A stretch of 64,000 nt of DNA from Flavobacteriales bacterium (lineage in GTDB: Bacteria; Bacteroidota; Bacteroidia; Flavobacteriales; Weeksellaceae). Positions 26,636 through 35,998 of this stretch are shown piece after piece. The DNA lies in the NCBI GenBank assembly GCA_020635515.1, contig JACJZS010000004.1, positions 1 through 64,000 on the forward strand, in the 5' to 3' direction. The position numbers and the translations under genes are program-made. Under the pieces are notes generated by a model, which saw only the letters and a list, made by a program, of their open reading frames with translations, was not told the DNA's origin and did not search any database. Position 1 is the stretch's first letter, and each line of letters begins with the position of its first letter.

Positions 26636-27067
26636 ATGAAAGAAAAGAAAATATCACATATAAGCATTCAAGTATCAATTCAAGCCAGTATTGATGATGT
26701 ATGGAATTATTGGACCCAACCTGAACACATAACAAAATGGAATTTTGCAACTGACGAATGGCATTGCCCAAAAGCTAAAAATGATTTAAAACCCAATGGA
26801 AGTTTTTCTTGGAGAATGGAAGCAAAAGACGGAAGTATGGGATTTGATTTTACTGGGAATTATGAGGAAATTATAGATAAAAAACTAATTACTTATAAAA
26901 TGTCTGATGGAAGATTTGTTGAAATTGAATTTACGATAAAAGATAAAGACGTCATTTTAAAAGAAACTTTTGAAACTGAAGGCACAAACACAGACGAACA
27001 ACAAAGAACTGGATGGCTTGCAATACTTAAAAACTTTAAAACGTATGTAGAGTTGTCAACTAAATAA
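26636..27067 (+). CDS. SRPBCC/AHSA1-type lipid- or stress-related protein
   Basis: 143-residue START-like fold protein of the activator-of-Hsp90-ATPase homologue group. Characteristic strands are VWNYWTQPEHITKWN (about 20-34), GSFSWRMEAKDGSMGFDFTG and the terminal WLAILKNFKTYVE helix. Members bind small hydrophobic ligands; the ligand here is unknown. The open frame begins earlier, overlapping the preceding gene, but the ATG at 26636 fits the fold's usual start. Confidence 0.85.
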   Translation: MKEKKISHISIQVSIQASIDDVWNYWTQPEHITKWNFATDEWHCPKAKNDLKPNGSFSWRMEAKDGSMGFDFTGNYEEIIDKKLITYKMSDGRFVEIEFTIKDKDVILKETFETEGTNTDEQQRTGWLAILKNFKTYVELSTK

Positions 27068-27080
27068 TTTTCAAAAATTA

Positions 27081-28379
27081 ATGGAAGATAAAAGTAAAAT
27101 AAGTTTGCGAGATGCTATTTCAATTGGGATTGGAGGAATGGTAGGTGGTGGAATCTTTGCAGTACTTGGATTAGCTGTTTCTCTAGCAAAAGGAGGTACA
27201 CCTGTTGCTTTTTTATTTGCAGGTATACTTGCTCTGATTACTTCTTATAGTTATGTAAATCTTTCTAAAAACTATCCTGATCGTGGAGGAACTGTAAAAT
27301 TCATTAATCAAGGATTTGGAAAAACTGTTTTTAGTGGTGCTATCAATAATTTATTATGGATTAGTTACATTGTAATGTTATCTCTATACGCTTCTGCTTT
27401 TGGCTCTTATGCTCCCAACTTATGGGAAATCACACATAATAAAACAGTAGATTTTCATATTTACGCAAGTGCTATAATTATCATCGCAACAGCTATAAAC
27501 TACTATAGTATAAAAGTTGTAGGAGAAATTGAATCTTATGCTGTAATTATAAAACTGGTAATTCTTTTAGGGTTTATAGGTATAGGTGCTTATGGATTAA
27601 TCGGAAATCCTAATTTAGAACAACTCTCTATTTCTAACTGGGAAAATCCAATACAATTATTTGCAGGAGGTATGATTATATTTGTAGCTTATGAAGGATT
27701 TGAATTAATAGCAAATGCGGCTCCTGACATAGACAATCCACAAAGAAATATACCTAAAGCATACTATTTTTCGGTACTATTTGTTATCATTCTTTATATT
27801 GTAATTGCAATAGTAACTGTTGGCTCGTTGCCTTTTTCACAAATCGCAGATGCACAAGATTATGTACTTGCAGAAGCGGCAAAACCAATGCTAGGACAAG
27901 TTGGGTTTACGATTATAACTATTGCAGCACTTATTTCTACCTTTTCAGCGATTAATGCTTCTTTGTATGGAGGAAGTAAAGTTAATTATGAAATTGCTGA
28001 AGATGACGAACTCCCACATCATTTTCTTGCAAAATTATGGAATCAACCGATTGGTTTAATGATTACGAGTATTTCAACCTTACTTTTAGTTAATTTGCTT
28101 CAATTAGAAAGTATTTCTACTGCAGGAAGTATCGGATTTATTCTCATTTTTGGAATCGTTAATTATGTTGGATTTAAACTATCTAAAGAAATGCAAACAA
28201 ATAAAATAATTCCTCTAATTGGTTTTGTGTTGTCTATTCTTGCTTTAATTATTCTAATCAATCAACAAATAAAATCAAATCTTACTGGTATACTCGTTTC
28301 TGCGGGAATTATTCTTTTTTGTTTTATTGTAGAATGGTTTTATAAAAAATCAGAAAAATCTAAACAAGTAACATCGTAA
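27081..28379 (+). CDS. APC-superfamily amino acid permease
   Basis: 432-residue transporter with about twelve membrane helices. The first helix carries the APC unwound-helix motif GIGGMVGGGIFAVLG (16-30). VAYEGFELIANAAPDIDNPQRNIPKA (about 202-227) is the conserved helix 6 region followed by the cytoplasmic loop. It moves amino acids or amines across the inner membrane; the substrate cannot be read. It lies 13 bases after the SRPBCC gene and is followed by aroB. Confidence 0.87.
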   Translation: MEDKSKISLRDAISIGIGGMVGGGIFAVLGLAVSLAKGGTPVAFLFAGILALITSYSYVNLSKNYPDRGGTVKFINQGFGKTVFSGAINNLLWISYIVMLSLYASAFGSYAPNLWEITHNKTVDFHIYASAIIIIATAINYYSIKVVGEIESYAVIIKLVILLGFIGIGAYGLIGNPNLEQLSISNWENPIQLFAGGMIIFVAYEGFELIANAAPDIDNPQRNIPKAYYFSVLFVIILYIVIAIVTVGSLPFSQIADAQDYVLAEAAKPMLGQVGFTIITIAALISTFSAINASLYGGSKVNYEIAEDDELPHHFLAKLWNQPIGLMITSISTLLLVNLLQLESISTAGSIGFILIFGIVNYVGFKLSKEMQTNKIIPLIGFVLSILALIILINQQIKSNLTGILVSAGIILFCFIVEWFYKKSEKSKQVTS

Positions 28380-28409
28380 TTTTTCGTAATTTCGCAAAAA
28401 AATATTTTT

Positions 28410-29468
28410 ATGTTTAAACCTGAAACCGTTTACTTTGAAAACGAAGGAATTAAAAAACTAAACGAGTATGTACAAGAAATTAATCCTTCTAAAATAATCA
28501 TCTTAGTTGACGAAAACACACATAAATATTGTTATCCTAAATTTATTACTGATTTAGAAACAGATTCTACTATAGAAATTATAGAAGTGGAATCGGGAGA
28601 AATCCATAAAAATATTCAAACTTGTTATCAACTTTGGTTATCGCTTTCTGATGTTGGTGCAGACAGAAAAACACTAATGATTAATCTTGGAGGCGGAGTA
28701 GTTACCGATATGGGATCATTTGTTGCGTCTACGTATATGAGAGGAATTAAATTCATAAATATTCCTACTACGCTACTTTCTATGTCTGATGCTTCGGTAG
28801 GAGGAAAAACTGGTGTCGATTTAGATAGTTTAAAAAATCTTGTAGGAACATTCTCTCTTGCAGAAATGGTATTGGTTCATTCTCAATTTTTGGAAACACT
28901 TGATGAAGTACAACTAAAAAGTGGTTTTGCAGAAGTAATAAAACACGCATTAATTGCAGATAAAAATCAATGGGAAGAGTTAAAATCTATAGACTATAAA
29001 AACATTAATCAATTAAAAGACTTTTTACCTAAAACGGTTTCCATAAAAGCTGATATTGTAACTCAAGATTACAAAGAACAAAACATTCGTAAAAATCTGA
29101 ACTTTGGGCATACTATTGGTCATGCATTAGAAAGTATGTATTTACAAAGTGGAACAACCGTTTTTCATGGAGAAGCAGTTGCTATGGGAATGCTTGCAGA
29201 ATCTTATATTTCAAAAGAATTAGAACTTTTGAGTGAAGAGGAGTTTAAAGAAATAGAAAAATATATTCTCAATATTTACACTGTATATCCTTTTTCTGAA
29301 GATGATTTTGAATTTATATTCTCAGCAATGCGAAAAGATAAAAAGAATGAAAACAACGACTTTAGATTCTCTTTACTGGAAAAAATAGGAAAAGGAGTTT
29401 ATAATCAGAAAGTATCTGAAAAGTTAATTTTAGCTTCTTTTTATTATTTGATTGATTTGGGGAAATAA
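28410..29468 (+). CDS. aroB: 3-dehydroquinate synthase
   Basis: Second step of the shikimate pathway, converting DAHP to 3-dehydroquinate with NAD and zinc. NAD-binding GGGVVTDMGSFVAS, substrate-binding PTTLLSMSDASVGGKTGVD and the zinc-ligand region NFGHTIGHALE are all intact. Length 352 is standard. The gene is convergent with surE, with one base between their stop codons. Confidence 0.95.
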   Translation: MFKPETVYFENEGIKKLNEYVQEINPSKIIILVDENTHKYCYPKFITDLETDSTIEIIEVESGEIHKNIQTCYQLWLSLSDVGADRKTLMINLGGGVVTDMGSFVASTYMRGIKFINIPTTLLSMSDASVGGKTGVDLDSLKNLVGTFSLAEMVLVHSQFLETLDEVQLKSGFAEVIKHALIADKNQWEELKSIDYKNINQLKDFLPKTVSIKADIVTQDYKEQNIRKNLNFGHTIGHALESMYLQSGTTVFHGEAVAMGMLAESYISKELELLSEEEFKEIEKYILNIYTVYPFSEDDFEFIFSAMRKDKKNENNDFRFSLLEKIGKGVYNQKVSEKLILASFYYLIDLGK

Positions 29469-29469
29469 T

Positions 29470-30237
29470 CTATAAGTTCCAATTTTTAAGTTGCGAAAGA
29501 AAATGATGTGCTGTTAAATCAAACTGAACAGGAACTACCGATATGTAGTTATTTTCAAGAGCATATTCATCGGTATCATCACCAGAATCCATATTTACAA
29601 ACTCTCCTGTAAGCCAATAGTATTGTCTTCCTCTCGGATCGATTCTTTTGTCAAATTCTTCTATCCAATTGGCACGAGCTTGTCTACAAACTTTAACGCC
29701 TTTAATTTCTTGCTTGGTTGCTTTTGGAATGTTTACATTGAGTACGATTCCTTCGGGAAGTTTATTTTCTAATACATTTTTAGCAATGGAAAGAATATAA
29801 TCAGAGGAAGCATCAAAGTCGGCATCGTAATGAAAATCACATAACGAAAAACCAATTGCTGGAATTGAATTAATTCCTGCTTCTACGGCAGCTGACATCG
29901 TTCCTGAATAAAGTACATTTACCGATGAATTAGAACCATGATTAATTCCTGAAACGCATAAATCTGGTTTTCTAGGCATAATTTGGTCGATGGCAATTTT
30001 CACACAATCTGCAGGAGTTCCACTGCAATAAAATTCCTTTTGCTCTCCCTCATCTACCACTACCGATTCGCATTGTAAGGTGGAATTTATAGTAACGGCA
30101 TGTCCCATTCCGCTTTGTGGTTTATCGGGAGCAACTACATAGACTTCTCCTAATTGATTCATTAAATGAATTAATTTCCTGATTCCTGGAGCATTTATTC
30201 CATCATCATTGGTAACTAAAATCAACGGTTTTTCCAT
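29470..30237 (-). CDS. surE: 5'/3'-nucleotidase SurE
   Basis: Metal-dependent nucleoside monophosphatase of stationary-phase survival. The N-terminal LVTNDDGINAPGI supplies the Asp pair for metal binding. The signatures SGTPADCVKIA and SGINHGSNSSVNVLYSGTMSAAVEA are family-typical. Length 255 is normal. A HigBA-type toxin-antitoxin pair lies just upstream in the same direction. Confidence 0.95.
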   Translation of the reverse strand: MEKPLILVTNDDGINAPGIRKLIHLMNQLGEVYVVAPDKPQSGMGHAVTINSTLQCESVVVDEGEQKEFYCSGTPADCVKIAIDQIMPRKPDLCVSGINHGSNSSVNVLYSGTMSAAVEAGINSIPAIGFSLCDFHYDADFDASSDYILSIAKNVLENKLPEGIVLNVNIPKATKQEIKGVKVCRQARANWIEEFDKRIDPRGRQYYWLTGEFVNMDSGDDTDEYALENNYISVVPVQFDLTAHHFLSQLKNWNL

Positions 30238-30260
30238 AGCTTTTTATGTAAATCATTTTT

Positions 30261-30551
30261 TTATGCTTCAATTGAAATTTTTACCTTTCCTCCTAATCCT
30301 TTTTCTACAATATCAAAAAGAGTTTTGAGCGTTAAATTACTTCCGTTATTTTCAATCCGAGAAATATATTCACGCTTTTTATTCACTATTTCTGCCAATT
30401 CAGATTGAGTTAAGTTTTTCTCTTCACGCACTTTTTTTAATTGAAGTCCTACTTTAAAACTCTCAAAATCACGATCAAGTTGGTCGCGTCTTTCAGTTCC
30501 TACTTTTCCGTAAACATCGTCTTTTATTTGTTTCCAACTTTTTGTATTCAT
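30261..30551 (-). CDS. HigA-type XRE antitoxin
   Basis: 96-residue helix-turn-helix protein (XRE type). The HTH spans about 34-88: LKKVREEKNLTQSELAEIVN, then YISRIENNGSNLTLKTLFDI. Its start overlaps the stop of the upstream toxin gene by four bases (ATGA). Toxin-first order is the hallmark of higBA modules. It is expected to bind and neutralise the toxin and to repress the pair. Confidence 0.85.
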   Translation of the reverse strand: MNTKSWKQIKDDVYGKVGTERRDQLDRDFESFKVGLQLKKVREEKNLTQSELAEIVNKKREYISRIENNGSNLTLKTLFDIVEKGLGGKVKISIEA

Positions 30552-30892
30552 TTTTGCTCTTTTTCGTTATAATATTCAAACATTAATTTCTTTGCTTTTT
30601 CGATTTCATTTTTTGGTATTTTCTGTATTTTCTTTTGAAATCCATTCAGCAAAATCACTAATTTATCATTGTCAAAGAAGCAAAATACTCTCCAAATATT
30701 TGATGCAAGCTGAATTCTAGCTTCGTAAAGTCCTTTTGCTCCAGTTAACTGTTTTAAGTAATTTTTTGGCACTCTTTCAAGTGTTTCAATCGCTTCAATA
30801 ATTTTAAAGATTTTATCTTGAACTTTTTTAGGTTGTTCTTTTAAGAAATCTTCAAAATGATTTTGATATGAAATAACTTCTCTGACTTTCAC
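30548..30892 (-). CDS. HigB-type toxin (phage Gp49-like, RelE superfamily)
   Basis: About 115 residues with the Gp49/HigB signature: LYEARIQLASNIWRVFCFFD followed by LVILLNGFQKKIQKIP, including basic residues of an mRNA interferase. The frame is open from TTG at 30898. I prefer the GTG at 30892, giving MKVREVI, which is how relatives usually begin. A TTG-N21-TACCTTTG promoter-like sequence (TACCTTTG at 30896-30903, minus strand) ends right at these start codons, so the true start remains uncertain. The gene is followed by the HigA-type antitoxin. Confidence 0.8.
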   Translation of the reverse strand: MKVREVISYQNHFEDFLKEQPKKVQDKIFKIIEAIETLERVPKNYLKQLTGAKGLYEARIQLASNIWRVFCFFDNDKLVILLNGFQKKIQKIPKNEIEKAKKLMFEYYNEKEQK

Positions 30893-31105
30893 CCACAAAG
30901 GTAATATAAAAGTTACATCAAGTCCAAATTTATTTTCAGTTTTAAATTCAAAATACGGAATATTCCTAACTGATTTTCTTTATGTATTGGTTATGATTTT
31001 TAATTTCAATAATTAGCGAGAGAAAAATAGGTGGTATTCTTAGTAACAAATCTACACAACTTTGTGTAATTAATAAAGGTATATACTAACTTGATATAAT
31101 AGAAG

Positions 31106-31113
31106 TACTTTTG
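31106..31113 (+). promoter_or_regulatory. -7 promoter element of the acetyltransferase gene
   Basis: TACTTTTG fits TAnnTTTG and ends 26 bases before the ATG at 31140. The nearest TTG is only 12 bases upstream, so the -33 element is poor. The rest of 30899-31105 shows no gene. Confidence 0.4.
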
Positions 31114-31139
31114 CTTAAAATATTCAACTCAAAAATACA

Positions 31140-31586
31140 ATGAATTATAGAAAAGCCGAAAATAAAGACTTAAACCAACTATCTGAATTATTTGACCGCT
31201 ACAGAATCTTCTATCGAAAAGAATCTGACATAAAAAAAGCAAAAGACTTTTTAGAACAACGAATTTTAAATGATGATTCTGAAATCTTTGTAGCTGAGAA
31301 TAAGGAACAAACGTTAATTGGTTTTGTACAATTATATCCACTATTCTCATCTACTAGAATGAGTAAATTATGGCTTCTAAATGATTTATTTGTAACACCT
31401 GAGTATCGAAAAAAAAGGATTTCAATTGGATTAATTGAAAAAGCCAAAGAGCTAGTTGTAAATTCTAATGCTTGTGGAATGTTTTTAGAAACTGAAAAAT
31501 CAAATCTAGTTGGTAATAATTTATATCCAAAAACTGGTTTTGAATTAAATCAAGAATCAAACTTTTACGAATGGAAGGTTAAATAA
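31140..31586 (+). CDS. GNAT-family N-acetyltransferase
   Basis: 148-residue Gcn5-related acetyltransferase. Beta-strand LWLLNDLFVTPEYRKKRISIGLIEKAKEL (about 79-107) contains the acetyl-CoA pyrophosphate loop, here RKKRISIG in place of the more usual RxxGxG/A. The C-terminal NNLYPKTGFELN is also typical of the fold. The acceptor is unknown. It is a single gene, convergent with the YkgJ gene four bases away. Confidence 0.85.
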   Translation: MNYRKAENKDLNQLSELFDRYRIFYRKESDIKKAKDFLEQRILNDDSEIFVAENKEQTLIGFVQLYPLFSSTRMSKLWLLNDLFVTPEYRKKRISIGLIEKAKELVVNSNACGMFLETEKSNLVGNNLYPKTGFELNQESNFYEWKVK

Positions 31587-31590
31587 CATT

Positions 31591-32079
31591 TCATAAATTG
31601 ATTCTTTCCATCATTTTCTCTACTACTTCGTAAGCAGCAGGACAAATTAGTGTATTTTTAATGGTAAGATGATTAATTTGATAGATATTTTTTCTATCGG
31701 TATGAGGAAATTCTCTGCATGCTTTTGGACGAACATCATAAATCATACAATAATTATTCTCATCTAAAAACGTACAAGGAACTGACTTCAGAACAAAATC
31801 ATTATCTTCATCTATACGCAAATAGGTTTCTTCGAATTCTTTTTCTTTAATTTTAAAATGTTTAGCAATTCTAGTTATATCTTGCCTTGTAAATAAAGGA
31901 CCTGTTGTTTTACAACAATTTGCACATTCTAAACAGTTTATTTCATCAAAAACCTCATTATGAATATCCAATACTGAATCATCTAATTTTTTCGGTTTTT
32001 TATTTTTTACTTTTTGTAGAAATTTTTTGTGTACTTTTTGTTTTTCTTTTGCTTTGGAATAATATTCTTCTAGATTCAT
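31591..32079 (-). CDS. YkgJ-type cysteine cluster protein
   Basis: 162 residues with the zinc- or iron-chelating pattern CLECANCCKTTG (about 54-65), CTFLDENNYCMIYDVRPKACREFP and a last Cys in LICPAAYE. The pattern is that of the YkgJ/CxxCxxCC family (PF03692), whose biochemical role is unclear. Cytoplasmic. Its start directly abuts the stop of the DUF423 gene, so the two are probably one transcript. Confidence 0.87.
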   Translation of the reverse strand: MNLEEYYSKAKEKQKVHKKFLQKVKNKKPKKLDDSVLDIHNEVFDEINCLECANCCKTTGPLFTRQDITRIAKHFKIKEKEFEETYLRIDEDNDFVLKSVPCTFLDENNYCMIYDVRPKACREFPHTDRKNIYQINHLTIKNTLICPAAYEVVEKMMERINL

Positions 32080-32466
32080 TTATTTGAACTTTAAATAACA
32101 ATTCCAGCATAATAATCCCCAACCAACAATCATTAATAATCCTCCGAGCGGTGTAACGGGACCTAAAAACCTCATCTTAATTCCTAATACATCTTGCATT
32201 GAAAGAAAATATATACTAAATGAAAATAAGAATGTTCCTAGCATAAAACTCCAAATCATATACTTTTCTAAAGGTGTTTTTAACTCAAACATAAAACCTA
32301 TGATGAGCAATACAATAGCATGATACATCTGATAACGAACACCTGTTTCAAAACTCTGTAGTTTTTCTAAAGATAAAATATCCTTTAATTTGTGAGCTCC
32401 AAATGCTCCAAAGACTACTGATAATCCTCCTAAAAAACTTCCTACTACTAATGCTATCAATTTCAT
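32080..32466 (-). CDS. DUF423 (TMEM256-like) membrane protein
   Basis: 128 residues with four membrane helices. The signature GAFGAHKLKD (22-31) followed by ETGVRYQMYHAIVLL identifies DUF423 (YgdD/TMEM256 family). Function is unknown. It lies immediately before the YkgJ gene. Confidence 0.87.
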   Translation of the reverse strand: MKLIALVVGSFLGGLSVVFGAFGAHKLKDILSLEKLQSFETGVRYQMYHAIVLLIIGFMFELKTPLEKYMIWSFMLGTFLFSFSIYFLSMQDVLGIKMRFLGPVTPLGGLLMIVGWGLLCWNCYLKFK

Positions 32467-32526
32467 ATAAACTGTTACTATAATTTATTCGTACAAACTT
32501 ATTACAATTTTTGTATATAATAAAAA

Positions 32527-32552
32527 AGCGTTATCGAATCAACAATAACGCT
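32527..32552 (-). terminator. Rho-independent terminator after the GH13-like gene
   Basis: Perfect 8-bp stem AGCGTTAT/ATAACGCT with a 10-base loop, followed on the minus strand by a T-run. It lies 22 bases beyond the stop of the minus-strand gene at 32574. Confidence 0.8.
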
Positions 32553-32573
32553 CTATCATTTTATAATAATGCT

Positions 32574-34556
32574 TTATCCAAAAAACTTATGAATTTCTAA
32601 AAGAAGACATTGTCCTGGTTCTAATTCTGCCGAAATCCAATGATCAACAAAAGAATATTTTTCTCCTGTTAAATAATCTGTATATTCATTATTGAATGTG
32701 CCTGGAATATTCAAATAGAATTTTTCGCTATGATTGTAGTTGGTATTTGCAACAACCAAAATAGAATTATGAACTTTCCATGGATCGTAACGTTCAAAGG
32801 CAACTACATGACCATAAGGACTTTCAGGATAATGCACATAAACACTATGTTCGTTTCCTGTTGCAATGATTTTAAAATGCTTTTGACGGAATTCATTGAC
32901 TTTTTTTATGAACTCTACTATGTTTTCTTCTCTATTCCAAAAATAGGAACCTTTATAGAATAAACCTAGAGGTAAATCTTTGAAGTATTCTATTTCTCCA
33001 TCAGTAAAATTAAGACCTGTATTTATAGGATAATCTTCTAACAACTCAAATCCAGAGTGAATAAAAGGCATACAATTCGCCATCATAGAGTTGATAACCC
33101 ACATTTGTTTATTGTGAAGTATTCCTCCTCTTTGCATAGCTCTAGGAGTATTATGTGTTTCGGGAGTACCGAAAAATGGCAATGCAATGTTTTCTGCTGA
33201 TTTTTGAATTACATTTTTGATTCCTCCTTGCGTTTGTCCTGTTGTTCTCCATTCAAAACCAAGAGTTCCGTTGTATCCTGCATTTCTGCTAGACCATTCG
33301 ATTTCAAAGTTTTCCTCCATAAAAGCAAAATCTTCATCAAACTCTCTTGCAGAGGTAATGATTTCTTGCATTAGTTTTTTAGGAACAGCATGTCCCATAT
33401 CCATCATCACACCATCTATTCCAAATTCTTTTTGGTAATAAGGAATAACTCCTGCTAATTTATCCCAAAGAGGACGATTGATGTATTTATCTTGAGCTAA
33501 TTCAGGGTCGTAATATCTGATGGTATTGTAAGCTATATAATTGTAATTATTATCTGCTTCGTAAGGATAATCATACATTCTTAAATAGGTAACATCGCTC
33601 CAAGCTGGCTGAATATCATCGGGTGGCCAATCAGCAAAAGCACCTGGTATAATTAATTCTCCTTCGTCTGTTTTAGCTACAAACTTTCCGTCAACTACTT
33701 CTATTTGTTCTGGTTTTGGTGGTTTTTTAAACAAACTTCTGTACTCACTATTTGGAGCCAAGTGAAATCCTCCTCCATTAGGTATTTGTTTAATTACATT
33801 CAGCTCATCAAAAGAAAATTCAGGTGAAGCATATTCAGAAGCTCTGGATTTATCAATCCAATAAAACCATTCTGGGTTTTCACGAACCCAATCTCCATCT
33901 AGTGAAGAAGTCCTAAGTACAAATTCCATAACGACACGAATCCCCAATATATGAGCTGCTTCTACTAATGCTTTAAACTGTTCGTCTACAGAAAACGGAA
34001 TTAACGGCTCTGCTAAATTAGCATCGAATTCATACTGGTTTTTGATCGCATACGGTGCTCCTAAATCTCCTTTGTTTCCATCTGATCCAATTTTAGTTAG
34101 AGGAAGGAAATACAATACATTACAACCTAAACTTTTAATATAAGGAAGCATTGCTATTGTTTTTAGGAATGTTCCTGTTTCTTTTATAATTCCATCTAAC
34201 GACATGGTTATATCATTAGGATTAACTCCTATGTGTCCATCGTTATCGTGGTCGTAAGCTGTTGTTAATCTTGGAAAAATGTTATAAATGGTAGATGTAT
34301 ACGTCCAATCTCCTCCTATTCCACTTTTATCAATTTTATTAATTTTAGATAAAGATTTATTGTAACTAACATTTTTTTTCTTCTTATCTATAATGTTTTC
34401 TATCGTATCTTTATAGAATACATTAAAATTAGTTTTTACATTCCCTTTTTGATTAGATTCTTCTAACCACAACGCAGGAATATGGTAATCTATGTCCGAT
34501 TTTTCGGGATTATCTTTTAGATAATCATAAATTTTCTTTAATACAGAGCCTCTCAT
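32574..34556 (-). CDS. GH13-like alpha-amylase family protein with altered active-site motifs
   Basis: 660-residue protein with an alpha-amylase-type barrel. No signal peptide is seen, so it is probably cytoplasmic. Barrel landmarks are PYIKSLGCNVLYFLPLTKIG (about 138-157), GIDGVMMDMGHA with nucleophile-equivalent D386, AFMEENFE with acid/base candidate E414/E415, and PETHNTPRA (465-473). Three usual GH13 residues are changed. Region I DxxxNH reads EFVLRT. The invariant Arg two before the nucleophile is Met384. The NHD stabiliser reads HN (N469). An EF-hand-like loop DHDNDGHIG lies at 102-110. It could be a divergent transferase subfamily or a non-hydrolytic relative. Confidence 0.75.
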   Translation of the reverse strand: MRGSVLKKIYDYLKDNPEKSDIDYHIPALWLEESNQKGNVKTNFNVFYKDTIENIIDKKKKNVSYNKSLSKINKIDKSGIGGDWTYTSTIYNIFPRLTTAYDHDNDGHIGVNPNDITMSLDGIIKETGTFLKTIAMLPYIKSLGCNVLYFLPLTKIGSDGNKGDLGAPYAIKNQYEFDANLAEPLIPFSVDEQFKALVEAAHILGIRVVMEFVLRTSSLDGDWVRENPEWFYWIDKSRASEYASPEFSFDELNVIKQIPNGGGFHLAPNSEYRSLFKKPPKPEQIEVVDGKFVAKTDEGELIIPGAFADWPPDDIQPAWSDVTYLRMYDYPYEADNNYNYIAYNTIRYYDPELAQDKYINRPLWDKLAGVIPYYQKEFGIDGVMMDMGHAVPKKLMQEIITSAREFDEDFAFMEENFEIEWSSRNAGYNGTLGFEWRTTGQTQGGIKNVIQKSAENIALPFFGTPETHNTPRAMQRGGILHNKQMWVINSMMANCMPFIHSGFELLEDYPINTGLNFTDGEIEYFKDLPLGLFYKGSYFWNREENIVEFIKKVNEFRQKHFKIIATGNEHSVYVHYPESPYGHVVAFERYDPWKVHNSILVVANTNYNHSEKFYLNIPGTFNNEYTDYLTGEKYSFVDHWISAELEPGQCLLLEIHKFFG

Positions 34557-34595
34557 ATTTATATTTTATGATTAATATTAAAATTATAGTGAAAG

Positions 34596-34603
34596 CAAAT
34601 ATA
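34596..34603 (-). promoter_or_regulatory. -7 promoter element of the GH13-like gene
   Basis: On the minus strand TATATTTG fits TAnnTTTG and lies about 40 bases before the start codon at 34556. No -33 TTG is obvious. Confidence 0.4.
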
Positions 34604-34684
34604 AATTAAACTTTAAATAAAAACTATTTTTTCGTTAATTTTTAGACGATTTTAAAGCCTAATTTTTCTCATGTAAAATACCTT

Positions 34685-35866
34685 TTAATTAATTTCTGCA
34701 ATGAATAAATTATTTTCTAAAAGGTAGTCTTTCGAACTTATTAATTCATCTAGATGGATTTTCCCAATGATATAATTAAATCCTGCACTGTAATACTTTT
34801 CATAAATCTGTTCAAATTTGATATGTTGCAAATCAGATTTACTATTAAACCTTAAGTATATTGTTAAGGTTATATCTGAACTGTACGATAAATCCGAATT
34901 TTGATTCATTTTTTTGTATTCATATTTATACGAATACGTAAGTGCATTAATGTCTGATAATACCGCTGATGCTGTAGGATTTCCACCAGAACCTTTCCCT
35001 AAAAGAATTTGCTGATTCGAGAAAGAAGCTCCAATAATAACCGCATTATATTCATTCTCAACCGAATACAGTGCATTACTTTGATTTACCAAACTTGGCA
35101 TTACGTACATGATTACCTTGTTATCGAGCGTTCGAAACATTCTAGAAACCAGTTTTATTTTTTTACTTTTTTCAACTGCAAACTTGATATCTTTTTTATG
35201 CAATGTTGAAATTCCAAAATGAAAAACATCATTAGGATTGACAAGCAATCCAAAACCATGAAGAGCTAGAATAACCAACTTATGCAACGAATCAGTTCCA
35301 TTGATATCATCTTCTGGATTTTCTTCTGAAAAACCTAACTCTTGAGCTCTCTGCAATGCAATTTCAAAAGTACTTTTCTCATTAAACATCTTGGAAAGAA
35401 TGTAATTAACCGAACCTGAAAAAATACCTGAAATAGAATGCAATAAGTCGTTATCGTAATATTCCTCTAAATTCCTGATAATCGGAATACTTCCACATAC
35501 CGATGCTTCATAAAGTAAAGAGGTTTGATGTTTTTTTTGTAATTCTATAAGTTCTTTCAAACGATATGCCAGCATTTTTTTATTCGCTGTTACTACATTT
35601 TTATTATTCTCTAATGATTCCTTAACGATACTAAATGCTTCATTTTCATCATTTATAAGTTCTACTACTATATCTACATTTTCATTTTGAATTAAGTCAA
35701 CTGGCTTTGTAGTAAACCATTTTTGTAGAAGAGAACGCTTTTTTTCAGGGTTTTTAATTCCTATTTTCTCAACTTCTCCTTTTATACCTCTTGTTTCATG
35801 AAGAATGTTATATAAACCTTGTCCTACGTTTCCAAAACCAAAAAGACCTATCTTCGTTTGTTTCAT
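34685..35866 (-). CDS. Homoserine dehydrogenase
   Basis: Reduces aspartate semialdehyde to homoserine in threonine and methionine synthesis. The Rossmann motif GFGNVGQG is at 10-17. VVTANKKMLA is the typical strand contacting the nucleotide. LYEASVCGSIPIIRNLEEY and the substrate-lysine segment NGTDSLHKLVILA are recognisable. The 393 residues leave no room for an aspartokinase fusion, although an ACT-like tail could be present. It is a single gene on the minus strand between the GH13-like gene and the large surface protein gene. Many flavobacteria also carry a fused ThrA, so redundancy is possible. Confidence 0.88.
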   Translation of the reverse strand: MKQTKIGLFGFGNVGQGLYNILHETRGIKGEVEKIGIKNPEKKRSLLQKWFTTKPVDLIQNENVDIVVELINDENEAFSIVKESLENNKNVVTANKKMLAYRLKELIELQKKHQTSLLYEASVCGSIPIIRNLEEYYDNDLLHSISGIFSGSVNYILSKMFNEKSTFEIALQRAQELGFSEENPEDDINGTDSLHKLVILALHGFGLLVNPNDVFHFGISTLHKKDIKFAVEKSKKIKLVSRMFRTLDNKVIMYVMPSLVNQSNALYSVENEYNAVIIGASFSNQQILLGKGSGGNPTASAVLSDINALTYSYKYEYKKMNQNSDLSYSSDITLTIYLRFNSKSDLQHIKFEQIYEKYYSAGFNYIIGKIHLDELISSKDYLLENNLFIAEIN

Positions 35867-35949
35867 AAATTAATCGTTAATGATTACAAATATAACCATT
35901 TAAAAAAAAAATATGATTTTAAATTTTAAGTCGGAAAATAGTATAAAAA

Positions 35950-35972
35950 AAGTCGGCTTTGAAAGCCGACTT
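35950..35972 (-). terminator. Strong terminator after the T9SS surface protein gene
   Basis: An 11-bp perfect inverted repeat (AAGTCGGCTTT and its complement around a single G) is followed on the minus strand by seven T residues. It lies 27 bases beyond the stop codon at 35999. Confidence 0.9.
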
Positions 35973-35998
35973 CACAATTCTCAAGTCTAATTTATAAT

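Noticed and set aside
30899..31105. Duplicated flank of the HigBA pair
   Set aside because: I looked for a copy of the surE or aroB termini on either side and saw none.
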